Position numbers and translations under genes: made by a program. From Coxiellaceae bacterium UBA1530 (lineage in GTDB: Bacteria; Pseudomonadota; Gammaproteobacteria; Coxiellales; Coxiellaceae), in the NCBI GenBank assembly GCA_002323325.1, contig DCQA01000050.1, positions 22,053 through 86,052 on the forward strand: a stretch of 64,000 bases of DNA, read 5' to 3'. Within the stretch, counting starts at the first letter, position 1. The number at the start of each line of letters is the position of its first letter. Below are positions 44,260 to 52,634 of this stretch, one piece after another. A model generated the notes under the pieces. The model worked only from the letters and a program-made list of their open reading frames with translations, searched no databases and had not been told where the DNA came from.

Positions 44260-46311
44260 TTGCTTTTAAAAGAGTTTGGAAAAGATAATGACTTTATTAT
44301 TCCGTTGGAGTCATTAAAAGATTTCAGAAGACACCTGAAAATACTGTCTTTAAGGCGTTGTCTAGGCGAGGAAGGGGAAACTTTTAGTAATATAGAATTT
44401 AACTATTTTATTGAATTACAACGAGTGCTTTCTCAAAAAAAACTCAGTCCTGTCAAATTTCGTTCACTATCAGGTGAGCTTCCAAAACAGGTAACGATTA
44501 ATAACCACAGTTATCCGTTAAAAGACAGAACATGTCTTTGGGATGGGTCTAGGCTTTACATTTTATCGCAGCTATACATGGCTAAGGGAGCTTCAAGTTT
44601 ATTTAGAAGAACGGTTATGGTACCACTTTCTGAGAATGAGGAATTGCAGCTTTATGCAACGGTGAGTCCTATTGTTAGAGCTGAATACGATCAGTCCAAT
44701 CTGCAACCTTATTTCGATCGTGTCTCTCAAGAGTATACGATATCTTTACGTGCGTATAATTTTCTCTATCCTTTTTTAAAACCGAATAAAGTCCAGTACC
44801 AACTGAATGCAGAGGAAGTTCCTGATGGAGATGAGAAAATCCTATTGTCAGCATTAATGACTCGTTCATATGGTGAATGGAATACATTGACGTCAATTTT
44901 ACAAAGCTCGAAAAGATTAACAGAGGTTGGCTTTCTATCAGTGATGAATTTGTTTCTATCGATTCTCATTATTCATGAGCAATCATGTTTGCATCGAGAT
45001 CTCGCCGATAAGAATGTTTTGGTGTACGGTCCAGGTGTTAGCGTACAATTCATTGATCTCTGTTCAGCCGCTCGTTTTGAAAAAAATTCACCGGTCAAAC
45101 AATATGATCCATTATCAACACACCCCGATTTTAGTAGTCCTTATGGTTTTTATGATAAGCAATCCGATGTGTTTTCAGCTGTTTTTGATTTATTGAGATT
45201 TGAGGTTTTTGAACAGAAGATCTGGGATGAAAAGGAATTAGCAGATTTAGTCAATCATACGCATTATAAGTATAAAGATGAGGCTTCCTTTTCGATAAAA
45301 TTACGACGTTACCAAGGTTTTTATAAGCAACTTGAAGAATCTAAGCCTAAACCCTCGTGGGTGATCTTTCTGCCTTATTTACTGAAATTGACTCACCCTG
45401 ACAGATCCACGCGTGGAAATTTAATCGAAATTTTTTGTGACATTAATATCCTTAACAGGATTCGTGATTATATTTATACTGTCGGTGTCATATCTGATTT
45501 ATCTTCAAATTTTTCGACAATTAACGGCTGGTCACTGCATTATGTGACCGGTGAAATTTTCCGTCATCATGATCAGACCTGTGTTGCATCTACAGCGATT
45601 TTAATGTTAACGGTATTTGCACTTCATTATAAATACATTCCTCACGAAATACGTATAAATCATAAGAAACATGTTGAATGTGTCCTTGACGAGTTAGTCG
45701 TATCTCCTCAACATCATAAGATACTTTTTCATTATGAGTCAGAGTTCCCGGGTTATCTCTCTAAAAACTTGAGTACCATGATGATAGACAGCATGATTAT
45801 TGACGTTATCAGTGAGGTTTCCGAGGAAAATTCTATAATGAGATCTGTGCTTGATAATCTTTGTGAAAGAGTGGAATGTCAGCTAAAGTTTGATGCGATG
45901 GTTCGTTCGGAAAGTGGATCAGCACTAAGAGATATTATTGATGAAATTGATCGCAGGGATCTTATGGATGCTGTTTTGGGAGATATTATTGATCAAACTT
46001 TTGATGCGATTGATCTTCGATATTCAAATGAACGTATGAGAGTCACACAAAGAAATCTCCTGGGGCTTTTTACCGCATACACGATATTGTATCATTCTCA
46101 CCAAACTTCAGATTATTTGCCAGATGGAATACATCGTTACCTATACTTTTCTTTGACGCTTATGCTGGCGTTTGTTATATCAGATCTGGTAGTCACAAAA
46201 ACATTTACAGCGATCTTTCCTCGTAATCATCAAACCACAGTTGGTTTGTTTCGTCCTGTCGAGAAGAAGCCATACAGTATTGCCACTGAGTTGTTAACAC
46301 TAAAAGCTTAA
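44260..46311 (+). CDS. Kinase-like membrane protein, copy B (TTG start)
   Basis: A 683-residue paralogue of the protein at 40039, collinear over its whole length. The catalytic loop is HRDLADKN (H245, R246, D247, N252), then FIDLCSA (D266), QSDVFS (D303) and the closing THPDRSTRGNLIEIF. As in copy A the beta-3 lysine is absent: the place reads ATV (133-135). Two C-terminal membrane helices are kept. The start is TTG with AAAGG nine bases ahead; the N-terminus aligns with copy A from there and the next in-frame ATG is about 107 codons later, so the TTG is well supported. Convergent with crcB. Confidence 0.7.
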   Translation: MLLKEFGKDNDFIIPLESLKDFRRHLKILSLRRCLGEEGETFSNIEFNYFIELQRVLSQKKLSPVKFRSLSGELPKQVTINNHSYPLKDRTCLWDGSRLYILSQLYMAKGASSLFRRTVMVPLSENEELQLYATVSPIVRAEYDQSNLQPYFDRVSQEYTISLRAYNFLYPFLKPNKVQYQLNAEEVPDGDEKILLSALMTRSYGEWNTLTSILQSSKRLTEVGFLSVMNLFLSILIIHEQSCLHRDLADKNVLVYGPGVSVQFIDLCSAARFEKNSPVKQYDPLSTHPDFSSPYGFYDKQSDVFSAVFDLLRFEVFEQKIWDEKELADLVNHTHYKYKDEASFSIKLRRYQGFYKQLEESKPKPSWVIFLPYLLKLTHPDRSTRGNLIEIFCDINILNRIRDYIYTVGVISDLSSNFSTINGWSLHYVTGEIFRHHDQTCVASTAILMLTVFALHYKYIPHEIRINHKKHVECVLDELVVSPQHHKILFHYESEFPGYLSKNLSTMMIDSMIIDVISEVSEENSIMRSVLDNLCERVECQLKFDAMVRSESGSALRDIIDEIDRRDLMDAVLGDIIDQTFDAIDLRYSNERMRVTQRNLLGLFTAYTILYHSHQTSDYLPDGIHRYLYFSLTLMLAFVISDLVVTKTFTAIFPRNHQTTVGLFRPVEKKPYSIATELLTLKA

Positions 46312-46344
46312 TGATTCATCGGCTAGGAGTTTTTTTCTTTCCAT

Positions 46345-46368
46345 TTTACTACGAGCTACTGTAGTAAA
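46345..46368. other. Perfect 8-bp hairpin between convergent genes
   Basis: TTTACTAC (46345-46352) and GTAGTAAA (46361-46368) pair across an 8-nt loop, between the end of kinase-like copy B and the end of crcB. No T-run follows on either strand, so it is not a classic terminator; it could protect the 3' ends of both transcripts. Confidence 0.4.
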
Positions 46369-46387
46369 GTCGCAGTAGGTTATTAGT

Positions 46388-46768
46388 CTAAGCCAGCCAA
46401 CGCCCGAGTGCAAAGCCGCCAGCGACACCGATCAGTCCAAATAGCAGTTGGATAATGACATCTAGAAGGGCAATCCAAGGATGGTGTTTCAACAAGCTGA
46501 ATATTTCCAGTCCAAACGATGAGAAGGTGGTGAAGCCTCCTAAAAAGCCGACCACTAAGAATAATTGTAGCTCAGGTCGAAATACTGTGGCTTTTAATGT
46601 GAAGAATGCAGTTAAAAAACCAATGGCAAAGCAACCTATGAGATTGACTGTAATGGTTCCAAAAGGTAGCTCTAGAGGATTTGAAATAAAATAATTAACG
46701 CATTGAACAATAGCGTATCGTGAAGTGCATCCTAGCATGCCACCAAAGGCGACCCATATCCAATTCAT
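46388..46768 (-). CDS. crcB: Fluoride ion transporter CrcB (Fluc channel)
   Basis: A 126-residue Fluc-type channel that exports fluoride as a dual-topology dimer. It has four membrane helices and the family motifs GGMLGCTSRYA near the N-terminus, GTITVNLIGCF and GFLGGFTTFSSF, which includes the phenylalanine/threonine residues of the pore. No fluoride riboswitch is evident upstream. It is followed, on the same strand, by the order yceF and purB upstream of it, spacing 17 bases from yceF. Confidence 0.92.
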   Translation of the reverse strand: MNWIWVAFGGMLGCTSRYAIVQCVNYFISNPLELPFGTITVNLIGCFAIGFLTAFFTLKATVFRPELQLFLVVGFLGGFTTFSSFGLEIFSLLKHHPWIALLDVIIQLLFGLIGVAGGFALGRWLA

Positions 46769-46785
46769 TGTTCTTCTTCCTTGAT

Positions 46786-47388
46786 TTAACTCATAGTGAG
46801 CGGGTTAATTCCTTCTTGTATTAAGCAGTCTGTGAGTGTAATGAGTGGTAGCCCAATGAGTGCTGTGTAATCATCACCTGACATCGATTCGAATAATGTA
46901 ATTCCGAGACCTTCTGCCTTAATACTTCCTGCACAAAAATAGGGTTTATCTTTTTGAAGGTAGGCTTCTATCATCTCTTCACTGAGTAATTTGAAGGTGA
47001 CCTGGTATTCAACAAGGTGTTGATGCATGGATTGTGTCGCTGTGTTTAATACACAAAGTGCTGTGCTAGAGAGCAGAGTCTGCCCGCTACACAACTGTAA
47101 CTGCTGAACTGCTTTTTCATGGGTGTGTGGTTTTCCAAGCGCTTGACCATTAACTTCAACCAATTGGTCGCAGGCAACTATAAGAGCTTGTGGATATACT
47201 TTTGCAACTGTCTTTGCTTTCTCCTGTGCAAGTCTTTGCACGGTCGTTTTGAGTGTTTCATGTGCATAGGCTGTTTCATCAATATCGGGTGCATGCACAG
47301 CAAAGCTCAGACCAAGTCGCTGCAGTAATGTATTGCGTGCAGGTGAGCTAGAGCCAAGAATTAGCGGTTGTGTTGGATTAGTCATCAA
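46786..47388 (-). CDS. yceF: Maf-family nucleotide pyrophosphatase, YceF subfamily
   Basis: A 200-residue house-cleaning pyrophosphatase. The SSSPARNTLL loop binds the nucleotide, DIDETA and ACDQLV carry conserved acids, and the C-terminal half (CAGSIKAEGLGITLFE...ALIGLPLI) matches YceF closely, a subfamily that acts on 7-methyl-GTP, rather than the YhdE/dTTP-UTP type. Its first 11 bases overlap the end of purB, so the two are probably translationally coupled. Confidence 0.9.
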   Translation of the reverse strand: MMTNPTQPLILGSSSPARNTLLQRLGLSFAVHAPDIDETAYAHETLKTTVQRLAQEKAKTVAKVYPQALIVACDQLVEVNGQALGKPHTHEKAVQQLQLCSGQTLLSSTALCVLNTATQSMHQHLVEYQVTFKLLSEEMIEAYLQKDKPYFCAGSIKAEGLGITLFESMSGDDYTALIGLPLITLTDCLIQEGINPLTMS

Positions 47389-48751
47389 GGTATTTCACAG
47401 CTAAGGTTGGTGCAAGGCCGATGTAATCTTGCGGGGTTAAGTTAGATAAAGCCTGTTTTGCATCATGTGGTATCGGTTGATCTTCAAGCCATGCATGTAG
47501 CGTTTCACGTGTGAGTGTTTTACCGCGCGTCAAACTTTTAAGGCGTTCGTAAGCGTCGGAAACACCGTATCGTCGTAACACGGTTTGTACGGCTTCGCCT
47601 AATATTTCCCAGTGTCGATTGAGGTCATGATTAAGTGCAGTTGTATTGGGAGTTATTTTCTTTAAGCCTTTTAAACAAGCAGTATAGGCTATGAGGCAAT
47701 AACCAAATACGCTACCTAAGTTACGCAAGCTGGTTGAGTCGGTTAGATCTCGTTGCCAACGACTGATCGGGAGTTGTCTGGCTAAGTGCGTCGCAATGGC
47801 GTTAGCCATGCCTAAATTACCTTCGGAGTTTTCAAAATCGATGGGATTAACTTTGTGTGGCATGGTTGATGAGCCGACTTCGCTAGTTTCTCGTCTGAGT
47901 GAGAAATAATCGAGGCTGATATAACCCCAGATGTCTTTATTAAGGTCTATGAGAATCACGTTAAGTCTTGCAAGATGGTCTAATAGCTCCGCAAGGGCAT
48001 CATGCGGCTCAATTTGAGTGGTCATCGGATTGTGGGTCAGTCCGAGTGAGGTAACCAATGCTTCGGTGAGCTCAATCCAATCAATGTCTGGATAGGCACT
48101 GAGATGAGCATTATAGTTTCCCACGGCACCGTTAAATTTTCCGAGGATATCGCAGGACATGAAGCGGTGATGCTCGCGTTTAAGTCGAACAACAACATTG
48201 GCCAGTTCCTTACCTACGGTTGTTGGCGAGGCAGCTTGACCATGCGTGCGTGATAACATGGCGAGATCAGCGTATTGACGAGCCATGTTTGAGAGGTGGT
48301 CTATAATTGTACGAATCTGTTGATCCAGGACCTGGCGTGCTTCTTTGATCATTAAGGCGTAGGCGAGGTTATTGATGTCTTCGGACGTCGCAGCAAAGTG
48401 AATCAGTGGAACACGTTGCGATAAGGTGGGGTGATTGCTGAAGTGATCTTGTAAGAAGTACTCAACGGCCTTGACGTCATGATTAGTGGTTTTTTCGATT
48501 TTTTTGACCTTGCTCGCTTCATCTAAGCTAAATGTATCAAGGATTGTGTGTAGGGTTTGTTGCTCTGATTCATCTAACGGAGTCGTGGCTATTTTAGGAT
48601 GTTGGCAGAGCATCTGCAACCAATGGATCTCAACGGTTGTACGGCAACGAATCAGTCCATACTCGCTCAGAATTCGAGAGAGTGGCTGTGTGATGTGCGC
48701 GTATCGACCGTCTAACGGCGAGAGAGCAAGTAAAGTATCCGGAGCAGCCAT
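47378..48751 (-). CDS. purB: Adenylosuccinate lyase
   Basis: PurB cleaves SAICAR and adenylosuccinate in purine synthesis. The 457-residue product equals E. coli PurB (456) and has the fumarase/aspartase superfamily signature SSTMPHKVNPIDFEN. The second catalytic region TSEDINNLAYAL and the catalytic His in SRTHGQAASPTTVGKE are present. The frame is open seven codons further, but ATG 48751 has AAGGAA six bases ahead, so I use it. It is followed by the overlapping yceF gene. Confidence 0.96.
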   Translation of the reverse strand: MAAPDTLLALSPLDGRYAHITQPLSRILSEYGLIRCRTTVEIHWLQMLCQHPKIATTPLDESEQQTLHTILDTFSLDEASKVKKIEKTTNHDVKAVEYFLQDHFSNHPTLSQRVPLIHFAATSEDINNLAYALMIKEARQVLDQQIRTIIDHLSNMARQYADLAMLSRTHGQAASPTTVGKELANVVVRLKREHHRFMSCDILGKFNGAVGNYNAHLSAYPDIDWIELTEALVTSLGLTHNPMTTQIEPHDALAELLDHLARLNVILIDLNKDIWGYISLDYFSLRRETSEVGSSTMPHKVNPIDFENSEGNLGMANAIATHLARQLPISRWQRDLTDSTSLRNLGSVFGYCLIAYTACLKGLKKITPNTTALNHDLNRHWEILGEAVQTVLRRYGVSDAYERLKSLTRGKTLTRETLHAWLEDQPIPHDAKQALSNLTPQDYIGLAPTLAVKYLDD

Positions 48752-48933
48752 CAAGGGTTCCTTTTTTGTCAAACATCGCGATTGCTGATGTTATCACTAC
48801 GGGGATGGTGGATCAAAGCCTGGGACTTATCGTTGCATCTGAGCAGGCTCTGGGATAGTATGGCGAGCCTATAGATTATTGAAATCTTAAGTAAAATGTA
48901 TTTTTTTTGACAAAGCTGGTGAGGATATTTTTC

Positions 48934-50034
48934 ATGAAGTTCATCAATTTGGATCAACAATATCGACAGCTACAAACAGGCATCGATAGCGCAATTCTCA
49001 AGGTTTTAAACCATGGTCAATATATATTCGGACCTGAGGTTCAGCAGTTAGAGCAGACCTTAGCAAGTTTTGTCGGTGTTGATCATTGTATCGCAATGAG
49101 TAGTGGGACAACTGCTCTCGAAATTGCTTTGCAAGCTATCGGTGTCAAGTCAGGCGATGAGGTCATCACAACAGCATTTAGTTTCTTTTCAACAGCTGAA
49201 GTTATTGCTCGCATGGGTGCAATACCGGTTATGGTGGACGTTAATCCGCTCACCTACAACATGGATGAGCATCTTATTGAAGCGGTGATCACTGAAAAAA
49301 CTAAAGCGATTATGCCTGTCAGTTTGTACGGTCAACCGGCCAATTACACAGCAATCAATGCGATTGCTGAAAAGTATCAACTACCGGTCATAGAGGACGG
49401 CGCTCAAAGTTTTGGTTCTACGCATCATGGAAAGCGCTCTTGTGGTTTGACAACCATTGGTTGCACGAGTTTTTTCCCCTCCAAGCCGTTGGGTTGTTAT
49501 GGTGATGGTGGTGCCTGTTTTACTAACGATGCCTCGTTAGCTGAAACGATGCGTTGTTTAATTAACCATGGTCAATATGAGCGCTACGTTCACGAGATGA
49601 TGGGTTGTAATGGACGATTGGATACCATTCAAGCGGCTGTCTTATTAGAGAAAGTCAAGATCTTCGAACGAGAGGTGGCTCAGCGTCAGCAAGTTGCAGC
49701 TTGGTATGCGCAGTCTCTGCCTGATGAAATGGTTAAGCCTCATATTTTGTCCGAGAATGTCAGTGTATTTGGCCAGTACACCATACAAGTCTCCGATCGA
49801 GATGTTTTTCGCCGATCGCTAAATGATGCCGGTATTCCAACAGCAGTGCATTATCCCAAGGGTATGCATCAGCAGCCAGCAATGACAACCTATGCCTGTT
49901 CCGCTCAGTCATTTCCGCATACAGAGAAAGCGGCACAGTCGGTTGTCAGTTTGCCGTTTTACCCCTCTATGTCTCAGTCAGAGGTTTCGCAAGTAGTGGG
50001 TGCTATTAAATCCAATATCTTACAGGGAGTATAG
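48934..50034 (+). CDS. DegT/DnrJ/EryC1 family aminotransferase (WbpE/GnnB-like)
   Basis: A 366-residue PLP-dependent sugar aminotransferase that adds an amino group to a keto-sugar nucleotide. The active-site lysine is in FFPSKPLGCYGDGG, with HGQYIFGPEV and EDGAQSFG, a pattern very close to WbpE (3-amino group of UDP-GlcNAc3NA) and also to GnnB. A GnnA-like gene beside lpxB is present in the window, and no WbpB partner is seen, so a lipid A role (UDP-GlcNAc3N) is possible as well as O-antigen sugar synthesis. ATG 48934 has GAGG nine bases ahead; the ORF is open nine codons earlier. It leads the polysaccharide locus. Confidence 0.85.
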   Translation: MKFINLDQQYRQLQTGIDSAILKVLNHGQYIFGPEVQQLEQTLASFVGVDHCIAMSSGTTALEIALQAIGVKSGDEVITTAFSFFSTAEVIARMGAIPVMVDVNPLTYNMDEHLIEAVITEKTKAIMPVSLYGQPANYTAINAIAEKYQLPVIEDGAQSFGSTHHGKRSCGLTTIGCTSFFPSKPLGCYGDGGACFTNDASLAETMRCLINHGQYERYVHEMMGCNGRLDTIQAAVLLEKVKIFEREVAQRQQVAAWYAQSLPDEMVKPHILSENVSVFGQYTIQVSDRDVFRRSLNDAGIPTAVHYPKGMHQQPAMTTYACSAQSFPHTEKAAQSVVSLPFYPSMSQSEVSQVVGAIKSNILQGV

Positions 50035-50035
50035 A

Positions 50036-50974
50036 ATGGCGATATCGAACGCTACTGTTGAGGACGATCTTATTAGTCTGGGCGATTTAGTCAAAGCAAT
50101 AGTTAAATATAAAAAATTGTGTTTATTAATCGTTACACTATTCTGTTCTATTGGTGCTTTGTATGCCTGGAAAAAAAATCCTCAGTACGAATTTACTCGC
50201 GTTATAGTTCCTGCCTATTTGCCTGCTTCAGTAAACGGAATTAATATCAGTAGTGATCCTCGTGCTCTGCAGCATGGTGGTGCTCTAGAGCAGTTTATCA
50301 CCGTTACCTTGAACAAGCTTAATAGTGAAAGGAGGGCTGATGGCAGTAGATATCCAAAGATATCATTAGCTGATACTTCAACACACGATCTACTCACTTT
50401 ATCAGCACGCTCAGAAAAGATAAAAATGACAATAGTTCGTGATAGAATGCAAGAAGTACTTGCACAGATTAATGCTTATCAGTCGCCTGTCATAGATTTA
50501 GTTCACGAACAAACTAATCTTGCGATTCAAACAAACCAGAAACACGCTGAAAATATTCGTCACGATCAAAAGCAGCTGCAGAATGTTGCTGATTATTTGA
50601 CTAAGCAGGTACTACCATCACCACATTCTCTATTAAAGCCAGTTGGTATGGTTGATCAGGCAAAAACACTTAAACCTGATATTGTCAATCTTCTGAAGCA
50701 ATATGTTGATTCTACAAAAGCCATTCATGATCTTTCCATGACTAACAAGTCATTTGCCGACAACAATCAACTAATTATATTGCAGAAAGGTAGTCAGGTA
50801 TACCGAGCAATGCTTTCTCAGGTGAAGTCATCAGAGTTTCTCTCACCTTTGCAAGTTTCTCCAGAGCCTGTCAGCCTCTCACGATCCTTAATAATCATTG
50901 TTGCTTCATTTTTTGGTTTGATGGTTGCGATGATTGTAGCATTGGCTTTGAGTTATTGGCGTAGAGATGCCTAG
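50036..50974 (+). CDS. Chain length determinant protein, Wzz-like
   Basis: A 312-residue polysaccharide co-polymerase of the Wzz type: an N-terminal membrane helix (about residues 28-45) followed by a long periplasmic helical part and a second membrane helix near the C-terminus (SLIIIVASFFGLMVAMIVALAL, about 281-302). It would set the modal length of the Wzy polymer. The usual Pro-rich segment before the second helix is present (LQVSPEPVSLSR). ATG 50036 has AGGGAG six bases upstream and starts one base after the aminotransferase stop, so the genes are coupled. Assignment rests on topology and context. Confidence 0.7.
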   Translation: MAISNATVEDDLISLGDLVKAIVKYKKLCLLIVTLFCSIGALYAWKKNPQYEFTRVIVPAYLPASVNGINISSDPRALQHGGALEQFITVTLNKLNSERRADGSRYPKISLADTSTHDLLTLSARSEKIKMTIVRDRMQEVLAQINAYQSPVIDLVHEQTNLAIQTNQKHAENIRHDQKQLQNVADYLTKQVLPSPHSLLKPVGMVDQAKTLKPDIVNLLKQYVDSTKAIHDLSMTNKSFADNNQLIILQKGSQVYRAMLSQVKSSEFLSPLQVSPEPVSLSRSLIIIVASFFGLMVAMIVALALSYWRRDA

Positions 50975-51001
50975 TGGTTTTTCGAGAAGAGAAAGTGGGT
51001 G

Positions 51002-51505
51002 ATGTCAAGTAAATCATGGTATCTTATTTTTTCAAAAGCTAGGCAAGAGGCGGTTGCTCAAAGGAACTTAGAGCGCCAGGGTTATCAGGTTTTTTTACCT
51101 TTAGTCTCTCAAAACAGTTGTGAGTCAGGCGTTAGGAAAACCGTTACTGCTCCAATGTTTCCGCGCTATCTTTTTGTTGAATTGGATCAATTCACAGATA
51201 ATTGGTCACCGATTCGTTCGACCCGAGGTGTGCAAGCTTTAGTGCGTTTTGGTGAAGACGCGGCACGTGTTCCACAGGATCTAGTACAATCCCTTCAGTC
51301 GCACGCGGAGGACTTAAGCAAGTGTTTGTTGCAGAAGGACCGTTTTGATGTGGGTGAGAAGGTGGCGTTGATTGATGGTCCGTTTTCTGGGTATGAGGGT
51401 ATCATCCACGCTCAGCAGGGTCAGGATCGGGCGATCGTTTTGTTAAATATTGTGAGTCACTACACACAAGTGACGGTTGGGTGCAACACAATTACTAAGC
51501 TATAG
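51002..51505 (+). CDS. rfaH: RfaH-like transcription antiterminator (NusG paralogue)
   Basis: RfaH is a NusG paralogue that joins RNA polymerase at the ops element and prevents Rho termination in long surface-polymer operons. The 167-residue protein has the N-terminal NGN domain (SWYLIFSKARQEAVAQRNLERQGY...MFPRYLFVEL, W-x-x-x-x-x-K-x-x-Q-E layout) and the C-terminal KOW-like domain with DVGEKVALIDGPFSGYEGII. Length matches RfaH (162) rather than NusG (181). A GTG precedes the ATG at 51002 and could also start. It lies immediately before a perfect ops element, see the next feature. Confidence 0.88.
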   Translation: MSSKSWYLIFSKARQEAVAQRNLERQGYQVFLPLVSQNSCESGVRKTVTAPMFPRYLFVELDQFTDNWSPIRSTRGVQALVRFGEDAARVPQDLVQSLQSHAEDLSKCLLQKDRFDVGEKVALIDGPFSGYEGIIHAQQGQDRAIVLLNIVSHYTQVTVGCNTITKL

Positions 51506-51544
51506 CTTTTGTGTTGTTTTTAAAAAATGCGATTAGCTTCGTAG

Positions 51545-51555
51545 GGCGGTAGCGT
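51545..51555 (+). promoter_or_regulatory. ops element (RfaH recruitment site)
   Basis: GGCGGTAGCGT matches the ops core (GGCGGTAGNNT) at every defined position. It lies 40 bases after the rfaH stop and 43 bases before the first gene of the sugar operon, where RNA polymerase would pause and load RfaH. Confidence 0.85.
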
Positions 51556-51597
51556 ACTTTTAGTTTATTTTTTGTTCGTAGAATAAAGGAAATAGTT

Positions 51598-52614
51598 GTG
51601 ATCTTAATAACAGGTGCTGCAGGATTTATTGGTTTTCACCTTGCCAAGAGACGTTTGGAGATGGGTGATGAGATTATTGGGGTAGACAATCTAAATGATT
51701 ATTATGATGTCTCATTGAAATTAGCGCGCTTAGAGCAACTCAAGAAGTACCCTAATTTTACTTTTGAGAAGCTGGATATCTCAGATCGATGTTTAGTGCC
51801 TCAATTATTTAAGCGTTATGCTTTTAGTAAAGTAGTTAACTTAGCAGCACAGGCTGGCGTTCGTTATTCATTAGAGAATCCTTTGGCGTACATTGATTCT
51901 AATGTGCTTGGTTTTACCAATATCATCGAGGGGTGTCGTCATCATAAAATCGAACACTTGGTGTATGCTTCGACCAGTTCTGTCTATGGTGCGAACGAAA
52001 ATCAACCTTTTTCTGAGTCTCACAGTGTTGATCATCCTTTGGCAATTTACGCAGCCAGTAAAAAGTGTAATGAATTGATTGCGCATTCATATTCCCATTT
52101 GTATGGATTGCCAACTACAGGGTTACGGTTCTTTACTGTTTATGGCCCGTGGGGTAGGCCTGATATGGCTTTATTTCTGTTTACGAAAGCTATGATGAAC
52201 GATGAGCCAATTGATGTTTATAATCACGGTAATATGGTTCGAGATTTTACCTATGTTGAGGATATTGCTGAAGGTATTTCCCGTGCTGTTGATGTGCCAG
52301 CAAAATCCAATAATAATTGGGATGCAATGAATCCAGATCCTGCAACTAGTCGTGCTCCGTATAGGGTTTATAATATTGGTAACAGCAACCCCGTGCCTCT
52401 TATGCGTTATATACAAGCTGTTGAAAAAGCATTAGGTAAAAAGGCACAGTTAAATATGATGCCGATGCAAGATGGTGATGTTCCTTCTACTTTCGCAGAC
52501 ACTACCAAACTACAAAATGACATGGGTTATAAGCCATCGAGATCAGTTGAAGAGGGAGTGGCGCATTTTGTCGATTGGTATAACGAGTTTTATCATCCTT
52601 TTATTATGAGTTAG
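51598..52614 (+). CDS. NAD-dependent epimerase, probably UDP-glucuronate 4-epimerase
   Basis: A 338-residue short-chain epimerase of the extended SDR type. [13 protein letters not shown] is the NAD loop, [14 protein letters not shown] is typical of UDP-glucuronate 4-epimerases (GAE/LspL-like), and STSSVYG with YAASKK gives the catalytic Ser/Tyr-x-x-x-Lys. It would make UDP-GalA from UDP-GlcA. The start is GTG, with AAAGGA about six bases ahead, and the first residues follow the family. It is the first gene downstream of the ops site. The exact sugar is inferred from family. Confidence 0.82.
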   Translation: MILITGAAGFIGFHLAKRRLEMGDEIIGVDNLNDYYDVSLKLARLEQLKKYPNFTFEKLDISDRCLVPQLFKRYAFSKVVNLAAQAGVRYSLENPLAYIDSNVLGFTNIIEGCRHHKIEHLVYASTSSVYGANENQPFSESHSVDHPLAIYAASKKCNELIAHSYSHLYGLPTTGLRFFTVYGPWGRPDMALFLFTKAMMNDEPIDVYNHGNMVRDFTYVEDIAEGISRAVDVPAKSNNNWDAMNPDPATSRAPYRVYNIGNSNPVPLMRYIQAVEKALGKKAQLNMMPMQDGDVPSTFADTTKLQNDMGYKPSRSVEEGVAHFVDWYNEFYHPFIMS

Positions 52615-52634
52615 TATTTATCAAGAAGAGTTTT

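Noticed and set aside
46345..46368. Bidirectional terminator between copy B and crcB
   Set aside because: The hairpin is perfect, but no T-run follows on either strand.
51598..52614. Calling the epimerase TviC/WbpP because a TviB-like gene follows
   Set aside because: Its [14 protein letters not shown] segment fits UDP-glucuronate 4-epimerases better than the TviC/WbpP pattern (GLDNFSTG-type), so I kept the glucuronate assignment.
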